Assembly (NCBI GenBank): GCA_002722175.1
Contig: PBKU01000044.1
Coordinates: forward strand, 1-56,616
Source: Magnetovibrio sp.
GTDB taxonomy: Bacteria; Pseudomonadota; Alphaproteobacteria; Rhodospirillales; Casp-alpha2
Direction: 5' to 3'
Length of the DNA stretch: 56,616 nucleotides
The first letter of the stretch is position 1. The number at the start of each line of letters is the position of its first letter. The notes under the pieces are model-generated. The model was given only the letters and a program-made list of their open reading frames with translations. It was not told the DNA's origin and did no database searches. Of this stretch, positions 39,930 to 49,130 are shown in pieces. A program made the translations under genes and the position numbers.

Positions 39930-41468
39930 ATGTCTAAGATTGATTTTCAGGTTCCGGCAATAGAAGAGTTTACAGAAACCCCAAAGATTGCTGTAGACGC
40001 AATGGCGCATTCCAGGCCATTTATTGCGGCTCCGGCGCATCAGGAAGCCTTGGGCTTCCCAGGAGAGTTAGTTGAAGATTGGCACGGTATAGCCATAGGA
40101 AAAATGGGGGAGCTGATCAGTAAATATCAGTCCCTCCCTGTTTTTTTAGACTCGTGTGTTAAATGTGGGGCGTGTACAGATAAGTGTCACTATTTTCTAG
40201 GTACTGGAGATCCAAAAAATATGCCTGTTGCGCGACAAGACTTGTTTCGCAAGGTTTATCGGCGTTACTTTACATTCGCCGGAAAGTGGCTCCCATGGCT
40301 TGTTGGAGCTGAGGATCTGACGGAAGAAGTTTTAGATGATTGGTACAATTATTTTCATCAGTGTTCGCAATGTAGACGTTGTTCCGTTTATTGTCCTTAT
40401 GGAATTGATACAGCAGAGATCTCCATGGCAGCGCGTGAAATATTGGATGAAGTGGGTAAGGGACAGAAGTATTCAAATGAAATCATAGGGAAAGTCCATA
40501 AAACTGGAAATAATCTCGGTATACCAGAGCGGGCACTACGGTCAACTCTGGATGATCTAGAGGAAGATATTGAAGAAGATACGGGGGTACCGGTAAAATT
40601 ACCGCTTAATCAAAAAGGCGCGGAAGTGCTCTTGGTAACCCCATCGGCGGATTTTTTTGCTGAACCCCATGTTGATGGACTGATCGGATACGCTAAGGTG
40701 TTTCACGCAGCTGGAATTAGTTGGACTTTGAGCTCATATGCATCGGAGGCTGCAAACTTTGCAGTGTTTATTGGTTCGTACGATCAAATGAGTGAAATTA
40801 CCGAACGCATCCGGAAGGCAGCAGAGGATTTAGGCGTGAAGAGGATTATTGTTGGCGAATGCGGACATGCTTGGCGGGTCGCTTATAATTTTTGGAACAC
40901 TTTAGTTGGGCCATTTGATTTTTTAGATCAGAGCTATCCGATACCCCAGCACATATGTGAATTTACAAACGATTTAATTAATAGTGGCAAGTTGAAATTC
41001 GATAAATCCCGAAATGACCACATGACATTGACTTTTCATGACTCGTGCAATGTAGCTCGCGCTTCACGGATGGGAGAGGTTCCGGGTGGTCAATTTGAAT
41101 ATCCACGTGCTGTAATTAGGGCTTGCTGCAATAATTTTTTTGAAATGGCAGAGGACACGATTGGTGAATCGACTTACTGCTGCGGTGGCGGTGGTGGATT
41201 GTTGACCGATGATCTTTTGGAACTTCGGGTTAAGGGTGCTAAGCCGAGAATAGACGCATTGCAAAAGGTTCGCAAAGATCATGGGGTTACTCATATGGCT
41301 GCGATTTGTGCAATCTGTAAAGCACAGTTTTCAAAGGTAATGCCTTATTATGACATCCCAATGACGACTATTGTGAGCGTTCACCAGCTAGTTAGCAACG
41401 CGATTATTTTGCCAGGACAAAACCAAGTCGATTCCCAAGAAGTTATGAAAGATACAGAAATAGATTAA
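39930..41468 (+). CDS. dsrK: DsrK, HdrD-like catalytic Fe-S subunit of DsrMKJOP
   Basis: A 512-aa cytoplasmic-face protein. Two ferredoxin motifs: CVKCGACTDKCHYFLG and CSQCRRCSVYCPYGID. Two CCG-type domains follow, with TFHDSCNVAR and TYCCGGGGGLLTD supplying the special [4Fe-4S] site that handles the DsrC trisulfide/thiols. Length and order are standard. Confidence 0.97.
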   Translation: MSKIDFQVPAIEEFTETPKIAVDAMAHSRPFIAAPAHQEALGFPGELVEDWHGIAIGKMGELISKYQSLPVFLDSCVKCGACTDKCHYFLGTGDPKNMPVARQDLFRKVYRRYFTFAGKWLPWLVGAEDLTEEVLDDWYNYFHQCSQCRRCSVYCPYGIDTAEISMAAREILDEVGKGQKYSNEIIGKVHKTGNNLGIPERALRSTLDDLEEDIEEDTGVPVKLPLNQKGAEVLLVTPSADFFAEPHVDGLIGYAKVFHAAGISWTLSSYASEAANFAVFIGSYDQMSEITERIRKAAEDLGVKRIIVGECGHAWRVAYNFWNTLVGPFDFLDQSYPIPQHICEFTNDLINSGKLKFDKSRNDHMTLTFHDSCNVARASRMGEVPGGQFEYPRAVIRACCNNFFEMAEDTIGESTYCCGGGGGLLTDDLLELRVKGAKPRIDALQKVRKDHGVTHMAAICAICKAQFSKVMPYYDIPMTTIVSVHQLVSNAIILPGQNQVDSQEVMKDTEID

Positions 41469-41518
41469 TTTACTGCGGTATGACACATAGTCTGAATTTG
41501 GAGCCTAGGATATTCAAA

Positions 41519-43465
41519 ATGAATGAAGCAGCAGAAAAGGAAAATTTGACGTTTCGGCGATATAAGGATGGAGATAATACCCCTCCGCCCTGGGAAGAAA
41601 AAATCTTCACCGCAGACTACTCTCACAAGTGTCCGACGTATGTTCATCGAACAGCCCCTTGTCAGGCGAGCTGTCCTTCTGGCCATGATATTCGAGGTTG
41701 GCTTGCAATTGCCAGAGGTATGGATAAACCGCCGATTGAAGGAGTAACTTGGCAAGAATACGCATTTCAGCGAATGATTGAAGCCAATCCGTTTCCTTCA
41801 ATCATGGGCCGGGTATGCCCTGCACCCTGTGAAGATGGTTGTAATAGAAATGAAGTTGATGAGTTTGTTGGGATTAATGCTGTTGAGCAATATGTCGGAG
41901 ATTGGGCAATTGATAACGGTATAAAATTTCTTCCACCTGAAGTAGAAACGGGTAAGAAAGTAGCCATTATCGGGGGTGGGCCAGCAGGTTTATCAGCAGC
42001 ATGCGTATTACGAAAGCGCGGACACACCGTTGTAATTTTTGAATCACAGGAAAAACTGGGCGGCATGATGATTTATGGTATTCCAGGGTACCGTACGCCC
42101 CGGAAGATGGTCGAAGCAGAAATCCAGCGTATTCTTGATCTCGGTGTAAATGTTGAACTGAATACAAAGGTTGGCATTGATATATCCATAGAGAAACTTG
42201 AACAAGATTTTGACGCTATACTGTGGTCTATAGGTGCCCAGAAAGGGCGCCCTTTACCAGTGGATGGTTGGGAGGGCACTCCTAATTGTGTATCCGGGGT
42301 AGCTTTTTTAGAAGCGTTTAATCAGGATCGATTGAAATATAGTACAGAGAAAATTGTCGTTGTTGGCGGGGGAGACACCTCGGTCGATGTAGCTTCCGTT
42401 GCGCGGCGCCTTGGCCATATAAAAGCATTTGTAGAAAAAGATCGCCCGGAAAATGTGGTGCTTGGCCATACTGCACACGATGTTGTAGGGACTATTGCGC
42501 GGCATGGGGTTACGGCATTTCTAACCTCTTTGTTCCCCATTGATGAGATGACGGCAGCTGCACGTGAGAGAGAGGACGCCCTCCGTGAAGGTGTTGAAAT
42601 TCGGGGTGGCGTTATGCCTCTTTCTATTGCCAAAGGTACTGACGGAAGAGCTACAGCTATTAGAATGTGCGAATGCACAATGGATGGAATGAAGCCAGTC
42701 CCGATAGATGGAACAGAGTTTGAGGTGGAATGTGACCTGGTCGTGTCAGCGATTGGACAGTTAGGTGATCTAGAGGGTTTGGAAAGTCTTGATGGTGGCA
42801 ACGGATTTATAAAAGCTGACAATGGTTTTAAAGTTTTGGGTTCGGAGCTGCATTTTGCAGCTGGAGATATAATACGGCCCCATCTATTAACAACAGCTAT
42901 TGGTCAAGCCAATATCGCCGCTGAAGGAATTGATAGTTTTCTTAATAGCCGCACTTTAGAAAAACGTCCAAAAGTTGACGTGCATCATTTCAATCTATTA
43001 ACAGAGTTACGTCAACGTGACCATAATATTGATGAATGGGACGCTGCCCCTACTAGAGGCACTAACGATGCCGCTTTTGCAATTCATAATTATGAGGATC
43101 GTGGTCATAACCAAATTATCCCGCATGATGAACTTTTTTTGGGGCATTACAGTTATGACGAGCGGCTGCGTCGCAAGGAAATCCATATTGATGCTACCCA
43201 GGTTTTGGGAAATTTCAAAGAACGCATAGTTGGCTTGAGTGAAGACCAAGCTCAGCATGAAGGTGAACGTTGCATGAGCTGTGGAATGTGCTTTGAGTGT
43301 GATAATTGTGTAATTTATTGCCCACAGGATGCGGTTTTTAGGGTTAAAAAAAATGAGCGAACAGTGGGGCGTTACGTTGATACTGACTACGATAAATGCA
43401 TTGGGTGTCATATTTGCATGGATGTTTGTCCTACGGGATATATTCAGATGGGGTTAGGTGAATAA
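41519..43465 (+). CDS. dsrL: DsrL, NAD(P)H:acceptor oxidoreductase Fe-S flavoprotein
   Basis: A 648-aa glutamate-synthase-small-subunit-like flavoprotein. N-terminal Fe-S region CPTYVHRTAPCQASCPSGHD; FAD site KVAIIGGGPAGLSAACVLRK; NAD(P) site VVVGGGDTSVDVASVARR; C-terminal ferredoxins CMSCGMCFECDNC and CIGCHICMDVCP. It interacts with DsrAB in sulfur oxidation, moving electrons to NAD(P). ATG 41519 has TAGGA upstream, while 41480 has none. Confidence 0.95.
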   Translation: MNEAAEKENLTFRRYKDGDNTPPPWEEKIFTADYSHKCPTYVHRTAPCQASCPSGHDIRGWLAIARGMDKPPIEGVTWQEYAFQRMIEANPFPSIMGRVCPAPCEDGCNRNEVDEFVGINAVEQYVGDWAIDNGIKFLPPEVETGKKVAIIGGGPAGLSAACVLRKRGHTVVIFESQEKLGGMMIYGIPGYRTPRKMVEAEIQRILDLGVNVELNTKVGIDISIEKLEQDFDAILWSIGAQKGRPLPVDGWEGTPNCVSGVAFLEAFNQDRLKYSTEKIVVVGGGDTSVDVASVARRLGHIKAFVEKDRPENVVLGHTAHDVVGTIARHGVTAFLTSLFPIDEMTAAAREREDALREGVEIRGGVMPLSIAKGTDGRATAIRMCECTMDGMKPVPIDGTEFEVECDLVVSAIGQLGDLEGLESLDGGNGFIKADNGFKVLGSELHFAAGDIIRPHLLTTAIGQANIAAEGIDSFLNSRTLEKRPKVDVHHFNLLTELRQRDHNIDEWDAAPTRGTNDAAFAIHNYEDRGHNQIIPHDELFLGHYSYDERLRRKEIHIDATQVLGNFKERIVGLSEDQAQHEGERCMSCGMCFECDNCVIYCPQDAVFRVKKNERTVGRYVDTDYDKCIGCHICMDVCPTGYIQMGLGE

Positions 43466-43680
43466 CTGAAGAGAGCGGTGATTATCTCAAACTAGAACAA
43501 ATAAGTTCTGAAATATGTTTTATACACCAGTAGATGACAGGAAATCTTAAATAAAACAGCATTGTTTAGCTTTTAAAGGTGCAGCAGCGTGTTTGGTAAA
43601 CAATTAGCTAATTGTCAAATTTCATACCTACCGTGTCTGGTTGTCTTGTAATGTTGCGACAATAGAAATATGCCCGTTTG

Positions 43681-44124
43681 ATGAACTTTCAATTTAGCGT
43701 ATACATTGTAATCATAGCAGGTAGCATTTTGAGCATGATGACGCAGCTAGCAAACGGAGCTGACCTGGGGCCAGAGATTTTTCAAGGAAAGGGCTCTGAA
43801 TGCGTGGCAGAATCCGAGTTCATGCGAATTAACCATATGAATGTTCTGGTGCACCAAGGTGAAGAAACTCTCAGAGAGGGCATAAGGGGGGGTAACTTTA
43901 GTTTAAAAGAATGCATATCTTGTCATGTCGTTCCAGGCGATGACGGAAAACCAGTAGCCTTCGATAGTGAGCGGCACTTTTGTCGGAGTTGTCATGATTA
44001 TGCAGCAGTTAGTATTGATTGTTTTACATGCCATAACTCTGTTCCCGATGTTGAGGAGTTCACTGAAAAAAGCCAGAATCTGTCAATAATGCTTCCGTTC
44101 CTAGGATTAACTGAGAATGAATGA
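43681..44124 (+). CDS. dsrJ: DsrJ, periplasmic trihaem cytochrome c
   Basis: A 147-aa cytochrome. Signal/anchor helix at about residues 5-25. Three haem motifs: C78-I-S-C-H82, C101-R-S-C-H105 and C114-F-T-C-H118. Cys41 in GSECVAES is the likely unusual haem ligand known from Allochromatium DsrJ. ATG 43681 follows a TTG in frame. A 215-base gap separates it from dsrL, longer than elsewhere in the cluster; nothing was recognised in it. Confidence 0.94.
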   Translation: MNFQFSVYIVIIAGSILSMMTQLANGADLGPEIFQGKGSECVAESEFMRINHMNVLVHQGEETLREGIRGGNFSLKECISCHVVPGDDGKPVAFDSERHFCRSCHDYAAVSIDCFTCHNSVPDVEEFTEKSQNLSIMLPFLGLTENE

Positions 44125-44875
44125 TAATGTGGATAGAAAATGCGAGCCCTGTGATCGCCGCACCTTTCTAGGTGGTGCTATTTCAGCGGCGAGCCTAACA
44201 ATTGCTCCGGGTGTTACTCTTTTTTCAATACCGTCTTTTGCGCGAAAGCCGGGAGAGAGGGCTTCAAACGTGAATCGATGGGGTCTTCTTATTGATATTA
44301 ATAAGTGTCCCGATGGATGTAATGAATGCGTTAAAGCATGTCATAGAGAAAATGGTGTTAAAAGTCATGGACGTCCTGAGACCGATGCAAAGTGGATTCG
44401 CAAGATCACTGTTTCTGGATCAGGCCGTCGCCCTGAGTTTGAAATCCCAGTGATGTGTCAGCATTGTGAAAATCCACCGTGCGTTGACGTATGCCCTACC
44501 GGGGCGTCGATGAAAAGGGCTGATGGAATTGTTCTTGTTGATAAACATACTTGCATTGGTTGCCGGTATTGCATGATTGCATGCCCCTATAAAGCGCGAT
44601 CTTTTGTTCATGAAAAAACAACAGGACAACGTTCCTTTGCTCCACGTGGTAAGGGTACAGTTGAAAGCTGCACATTATGTGTCCATCGCGTTGATCAAAA
44701 CCGTCTTCCAGCGTGCGTTGAACGATGCCAGGAAAAAGCAGGAGGTGCAATGATCTTCGGAGATATTAATGACAAGAACAGTGCCATTTCAAAAGCTTTA
44801 AGAAAATACCCATCAAAAGAAATTCGAGGTGACCTTAATTTAAAACTAGGCGTTCGGTATAGAGGAATACCCTAA
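44117..44875 (+). CDS. dsrO: DsrO, periplasmic Fe-S subunit of DsrMKJOP
   Basis: A 252-aa ferredoxin-like protein with a Tat signal (CDRRTFLGGAISAASLTIAP). Four-cluster arrangement: CPDGCNECVKACHRENG, CQHCENPPCVDVCPTGAS, CIGCRYCMIACPYKAR and CTLCVHRVDQNRLPACVERC. The ATG overlaps the dsrJ stop by eight bases. Electron link between DsrJ and DsrP. Confidence 0.96.
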   Translation: MNDNVDRKCEPCDRRTFLGGAISAASLTIAPGVTLFSIPSFARKPGERASNVNRWGLLIDINKCPDGCNECVKACHRENGVKSHGRPETDAKWIRKITVSGSGRRPEFEIPVMCQHCENPPCVDVCPTGASMKRADGIVLVDKHTCIGCRYCMIACPYKARSFVHEKTTGQRSFAPRGKGTVESCTLCVHRVDQNRLPACVERCQEKAGGAMIFGDINDKNSAISKALRKYPSKEIRGDLNLKLGVRYRGIP

Positions 44876-46086
44876 TGCAAGGCATTGGTTACCGAGAAAT
44901 TCCTAGTATTCATTATTCCTTTTTTGTAGTGCTTGGAATTATGTTTGCTCTGATTTTAGCTGGCCTGTATGCAGCATGGTATATGGAACATCACGGTCAC
45001 TGGGTGACTGGAATGGACAACCAAATTGTTTGGGGGGTTCCGCATGTTTTTGCTATATTTTTAATTTTATCCGCTTCTGGAGCGTTGAATATTGCATCGA
45101 TTGCAACGGTTTTTGGAAGAGCTTCGTTTAAGCCTTTAAGTCGGTTTTCAGCCCTAGTTGCCATTGCGCTTTTAATAGGTGGTCTCTCCGTCTTAGTTCT
45201 TGATTTGGGACGGCCGGACCGTTTGTTAATTGCCATGACACATTATAATTTCCGATCTGTATTTGCCTGGAATATCTTTCTTTATGTGGGCTTTTTAATT
45301 CTAGTCGGGTTTTATGTTTGGTCCATAATGGATCGAAAAATGGAGGCACTCCGAATATTTGCTGGCGCAACAAGTTTTTTGTGGCGACTTGTTCTTACCT
45401 CTGCAACGGGTCTTATTTTTGGATTTTTAATTGCCCGTGAATCATACGATTCAGCAATTCTGGCACCTATGTTCATTGCTATGTCGCTTTCTTTTGGACT
45501 TGCTGTGTTTTACCTCTTTTTGCAGGGGAGTTTTTTTGTTTCCCGACGTAAAATTGGAAACTACATTGTCGTCCGACTAGGTAAGCTCTTACGGATTTTC
45601 GTTTCGGTTGTTTTGTATATTGTAGTAATCAGCCACTTAACTAATCTGTATGCTAGCGAGCATCAGGATATTGAAAGGTTCTTCCTATTATCCGGGCGTG
45701 AGATCACGGTAATATTCTGGATAGGCCAAATATTAATTGGTTCTTTCCTGCCCTTGCTATTGTTATTTCCGATTGACAAGCCTTTGGACACTGTACGCAT
45801 GACATACGCATCTGTTTTTGTAGTAATTGGGGGAATTTCGCAACTTTATGTCATTATAATCGGGGGGCAAGCTTACCCTTTGATACTTTTTCCTGGTTAT
45901 GAAGTTTCAAGTTCTTTTTTCGATGGTGTAATTAATGTCTATACGCCAAGTTTAATAGAAACGCTGCTGGGCATAGGAGGCGTGGCTTTAGCAGTGAAGA
46001 TTGTTTTTTTGGGCTCTAAGATTCTTCCGTTTCTCCCTACGAATCTTGATGATAAGAACACGGACCCGCACTATGAAAGTAGTTAA
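44875..46086 (+). CDS. dsrP: DsrP, NrfD-like integral membrane subunit
   Basis: A 403-aa polytopic membrane protein with about ten TM helices, of the NrfD/PsrC family. It starts on the last base of dsrO. DLGRPDRLLIAMTHYNFRSVF is the family block. It exchanges electrons with quinone on the periplasmic side of the DsrMKJOP complex. Confidence 0.95.
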   Translation: MQGIGYREIPSIHYSFFVVLGIMFALILAGLYAAWYMEHHGHWVTGMDNQIVWGVPHVFAIFLILSASGALNIASIATVFGRASFKPLSRFSALVAIALLIGGLSVLVLDLGRPDRLLIAMTHYNFRSVFAWNIFLYVGFLILVGFYVWSIMDRKMEALRIFAGATSFLWRLVLTSATGLIFGFLIARESYDSAILAPMFIAMSLSFGLAVFYLFLQGSFFVSRRKIGNYIVVRLGKLLRIFVSVVLYIVVISHLTNLYASEHQDIERFFLLSGREITVIFWIGQILIGSFLPLLLLFPIDKPLDTVRMTYASVFVVIGGISQLYVIIIGGQAYPLILFPGYEVSSSFFDGVINVYTPSLIETLLGIGGVALAVKIVFLGSKILPFLPTNLDDKNTDPHYESS

Positions 46087-46125
46087 TGTTTTTTTTCTAG
46101 TTAGTGGACTAGAATGGTTTGTACC

Positions 46126-47124
46126 ATGAATTTAGAGCACCCCTTTGCGCAATACGTAAGAATTCTAGGTAGAGGAAAAAATCTTTCACGTTCATTAACC
46201 GAAGAAGAGGCTGAAGCTGCAATGGCCATAATTCTGAGGGGCGAGGCGAGGCCCGAACAAATTGGGGCAATGATGATGTTGCTCCGTGTCAAAGAGGAAG
46301 ACCCTGAAGAAATTGCCGGATTTGTTCGGGGTGCACGCTCTACTTTTGAATTGCCCTTAGCTCCATCGGAAGTTGATTTGGACTGGTCCTCATATGCTGG
46401 AAAACGCCAACAACTTCCCTGGTTTTTGCTAGCTGTTTTTACATTAGTGGGTGAAGGTGTCCGGATATTTATGCATGGAACTGAAGGGCACACCCCAGGC
46501 CGCCTCTACACACGAGGGGCATTAAAAACTCTGAGCATTGAACCTGCTTCGAATCTAACAGAATCATCAAATCAAATTAATAAAGTTGGATTTTCTTATT
46601 TGCCACTCGAAGGGATCTCTAAAATCTTGCGTGATCTTATCGATCTTCGATCTATTTTTGGCCTTCGGTCTCCAGTCCATACATTTGCGCGCATGTTAAA
46701 TCCTTTTTCTGCACAATTTCTTTTACAAGGTATATTTCACCCCAACTACATGAAAATTCATCAGGGGGCCGCAAAACTTCTAGGCCAGCACCATATGGCA
46801 GTTTTCCGAGGTGAAGGGGGAGAAATAGAACGCCGACCCAATAAACCTTTGACTGTTGATACTGTGCATAACGGAAATTTTGAATCGGAAAATTGGCCAC
46901 CTTTATTGACTGAACCGCGTCAACCGAAGGATTTGGCTATGGACATAACACGTCTAAAAGAGATTTGGTATGGAGATGAAACTGATCCCTACGCTATTGC
47001 TGCGGTAACGGGGACTTTAGCAATATCCTTAAAACTTTTAGGTAAAGCGTCAGATGTCGTAGATGCTCAGAAAAAAGCTGAAAAAATGTGGCGAGATCGA
47101 AACAGGAAACGATTGTTGCCATGA
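46126..47124 (+). CDS. TrpD2-like phosphoribosyltransferase-fold protein
   Basis: A 332-aa protein of the anthranilate phosphoribosyltransferase fold (TrpD2/YbiB group). The N-terminal helical domain has EEEAEAAMAIILRGEARPEQIGAMMM; the C-terminal domain has GTEGHTPGRLYTRGAL and VFRGEGGEIERR. The classic TrpD glycine-rich PRPP loop is not intact. ATG 46126 fits the family start better than 46114. It overlaps dsrN as ATGA, so it is translationally coupled to sirohaem amidation. Confidence 0.8.
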   Translation: MNLEHPFAQYVRILGRGKNLSRSLTEEEAEAAMAIILRGEARPEQIGAMMMLLRVKEEDPEEIAGFVRGARSTFELPLAPSEVDLDWSSYAGKRQQLPWFLLAVFTLVGEGVRIFMHGTEGHTPGRLYTRGALKTLSIEPASNLTESSNQINKVGFSYLPLEGISKILRDLIDLRSIFGLRSPVHTFARMLNPFSAQFLLQGIFHPNYMKIHQGAAKLLGQHHMAVFRGEGGEIERRPNKPLTVDTVHNGNFESENWPPLLTEPRQPKDLAMDITRLKEIWYGDETDPYAIAAVTGTLAISLKLLGKASDVVDAQKKAEKMWRDRNRKRLLP

Positions 47125-48500
47125 GGGCTGTTTTGATAGCTGCCGCACATAAATCGTCAGGTAAGACGACATTAGCTGTCGGTATAACAGGGGCACTCCA
47201 TCGAAAAGGTCATCAAGTGCAGTCTTTTAAAAAGGGGCCTGATTACATCGATCCCATGTGGCTTTCTTTAGCGTCACGTGGATCATGCTACAATCTTGAT
47301 TTTCACACTATGGATGCGGAAGCAATTCGTGAAATGTTTTCTTTAAGATCGAGAGTAGCAGACAGGGTCATTGTTGAGGGGAACAAAGGGCTCTTTGATG
47401 GTATTGATGTGGAGGGAAGCGATAGTAATGCGGCTTTAGCAAGTTTGCTAGATTTACCAGTGGTTTTAGTAATTGATGCCGTTGGAATGACTCGGGGCAT
47501 TGCCCCGTTGATTCTAGGGTATTCAAAATTTGGAGCGGAACTCGACATTGTCGGGGTAATATTGAACAAAGTGGGAGGTATTCGCCACGAACAAAAGTTA
47601 AGACGCTCTCTTGAATACTACACTGATGTTCCTGTTTTAGGGGCTGTTGGTTTTGATAAAACTATTGGAATTAAGGAACGCCATTTGGGTCTCATGCCAA
47701 CTAATGAGCTACCCTCTGCCCAACAGAAAATCAAAAAATTGGCGCAGTTAGCGTCTTCATGCATTGATTTTGATAAGATGTTTCCGCGCGATAGAACGTC
47801 AACCGCGTCTCCTTCTATTTCAGCTAGAGGAATTACAAAGGATGTGCGTATTGCAGTAGCAACTGACGCAGCGTTTGGGTTTTATTATCCGGATGACCTT
47901 GAAGCTCTAGAGCTAGCAGGGGCTCAGATAGTGCCGTTTAGTGCAATAGAGGAGAAAGAACTTCCGGATGCCGATGGCCTCTTCATTGGCGGAGGATTTC
48001 CAGAGGAATGTGGCGAGCTGTTATCAGCGAACAAGGCGTTGCGCATGGAAATAAGAGGCAGGTTGGAATCCGGATTTCCTGCTTATGCAGAATGCGGGGG
48101 GCTCATGTACTTGTGCAGGTCCATTGTTTGGAACAGTGATTATTTTGAGATGGTTGGGTTTTTTCCAGCCGATGCGGTAATGAACGAAAACCCTGTAGGG
48201 CGTGGCTACGTCCACCTTCGGGAAACAGGATTATCCCCTTGGCCAGGGACAGCTAAGGGGCAGGAGATCTTTGCCCATGAATTTCATTATGCTTCACTCA
48301 AGGGAATTCCCGATTCTACTCAATATGCTTATGATGTAATTCGTGGCTATGGGATTGACGGGAAAAGGGATGGCGTTGTATTAGAAAATCTGGTTGCCAA
48401 TTTTGCCCACCAAAGAAATATTGGTAATAATTTATGGGCTGAACGATTTGTTGAATTTGTGCGAAGCGTAAAACGCCAAAAAATCAATTATTTTAACTAA
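47121..48500 (+). CDS. dsrN: DsrN, cobyrinic acid a,c-diamide synthase-like sirohaem amidase
   Basis: A 459-aa CbiA-family glutamine amidotransferase. The P-loop is AAHKSSGKTTLAVGI (residues about 9-23), then FKKGPDYIDPMWLSLAS. The C-terminal GATase domain has GLFIGGGFPEECGELL and YAECGGLMYL with the nucleophile Cys. DsrN makes the sirohaem amide used by DsrAB. It is the last intact dsr gene. Confidence 0.93.
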   Translation: MRAVLIAAAHKSSGKTTLAVGITGALHRKGHQVQSFKKGPDYIDPMWLSLASRGSCYNLDFHTMDAEAIREMFSLRSRVADRVIVEGNKGLFDGIDVEGSDSNAALASLLDLPVVLVIDAVGMTRGIAPLILGYSKFGAELDIVGVILNKVGGIRHEQKLRRSLEYYTDVPVLGAVGFDKTIGIKERHLGLMPTNELPSAQQKIKKLAQLASSCIDFDKMFPRDRTSTASPSISARGITKDVRIAVATDAAFGFYYPDDLEALELAGAQIVPFSAIEEKELPDADGLFIGGGFPEECGELLSANKALRMEIRGRLESGFPAYAECGGLMYLCRSIVWNSDYFEMVGFFPADAVMNENPVGRGYVHLRETGLSPWPGTAKGQEIFAHEFHYASLKGIPDSTQYAYDVIRGYGIDGKRDGVVLENLVANFAHQRNIGNNLWAERFVEFVRSVKRQKINYFN

Positions 48501-48663
48501 GGTTCGTGAGTTATTACAGGTGCATTTTGTATACGGATAAGATAATATTGAGTAAACCCTAAAAGTTTCAGGGGGAAATAAGAAGAACAGCTTTGGGTTT
48601 TTCTTCGTAATTACTTCCATTTTGATTTTTTTCCTCTAATGGTAGCAGGCCGAGATAGCTGTG

Positions 48664-49095
48664 GATTTGCCAAGCGTCGAGCCAGATGACGACGGCCTCT
48701 ATGTGAGCCTTGGTTTTTTGACACCTTTAGAGATGTTTGTGAGGATATGGAAGAAGCGGCTTCGGTTGGAAAGCAGCTTGGCTTTTTGTTTGAGCAAAAA
48801 GGTTGCCCTTATTGTCACCAAACACATCTTGTAAACTTACGAATTTTAGAAGTTGTTGATTATATAGAAGAGAACTTTCATGTAGTAGAGATGAATCTAT
48901 TTGGAGATAAAGAAGCGATAGATTTGGACGTTGCTTGGCCACTGGAATCCTTTTCATTTTCTGCATTCATTTAAGTATGTTAAGGAAAAAGGATTTAAAA
49001 CCGAATTCAATTTCCAACGGTGGTTACAAAAAAAAAGCGGAGAGGTACGAGTCTCAGGGGAAAGAAGTCAAAATATGGTAGAAGCTATTGATTGA
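48664..49095 (+). pseudogene. soxW: Decayed SoxW-type thioredoxin
   Basis: Pieces of one periplasmic thioredoxin-like protein lie in different frames. The active-site part (EPWFFDTFRDV, then FEQKGCPYCHQTHLVN and NFHVVEMNLFGDKEAID) is in the frame around 48690-48970 and ends in a stop at 48972-48974. The family C-terminus (NPFHFLHSFKYVKEKGF, NFQRWLQKKSG) continues in another frame to 49095. The section between, normally about 40 residues with the FTPT strand, is missing, and the N-terminal DLPSVEPDDDGLY is in a further frame. No start with signal peptide remains. Confidence 0.75.
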
Positions 49096-49130
49096 ATAAT
49101 ATTCCATATCATCCTTTAAGGGCGAAGCGT

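Noticed and set aside
42322-42822. 166-codon open frame opposite dsrL
   Set aside because: Ser/Pro/Arg-rich shadow product typical of the complementary strand of a coding gene.
43466-43680. Missing gene between dsrL and dsrJ
   Set aside because: No open frame or motif is present in the 215-base gap; it is probably just a spacer or promoter.
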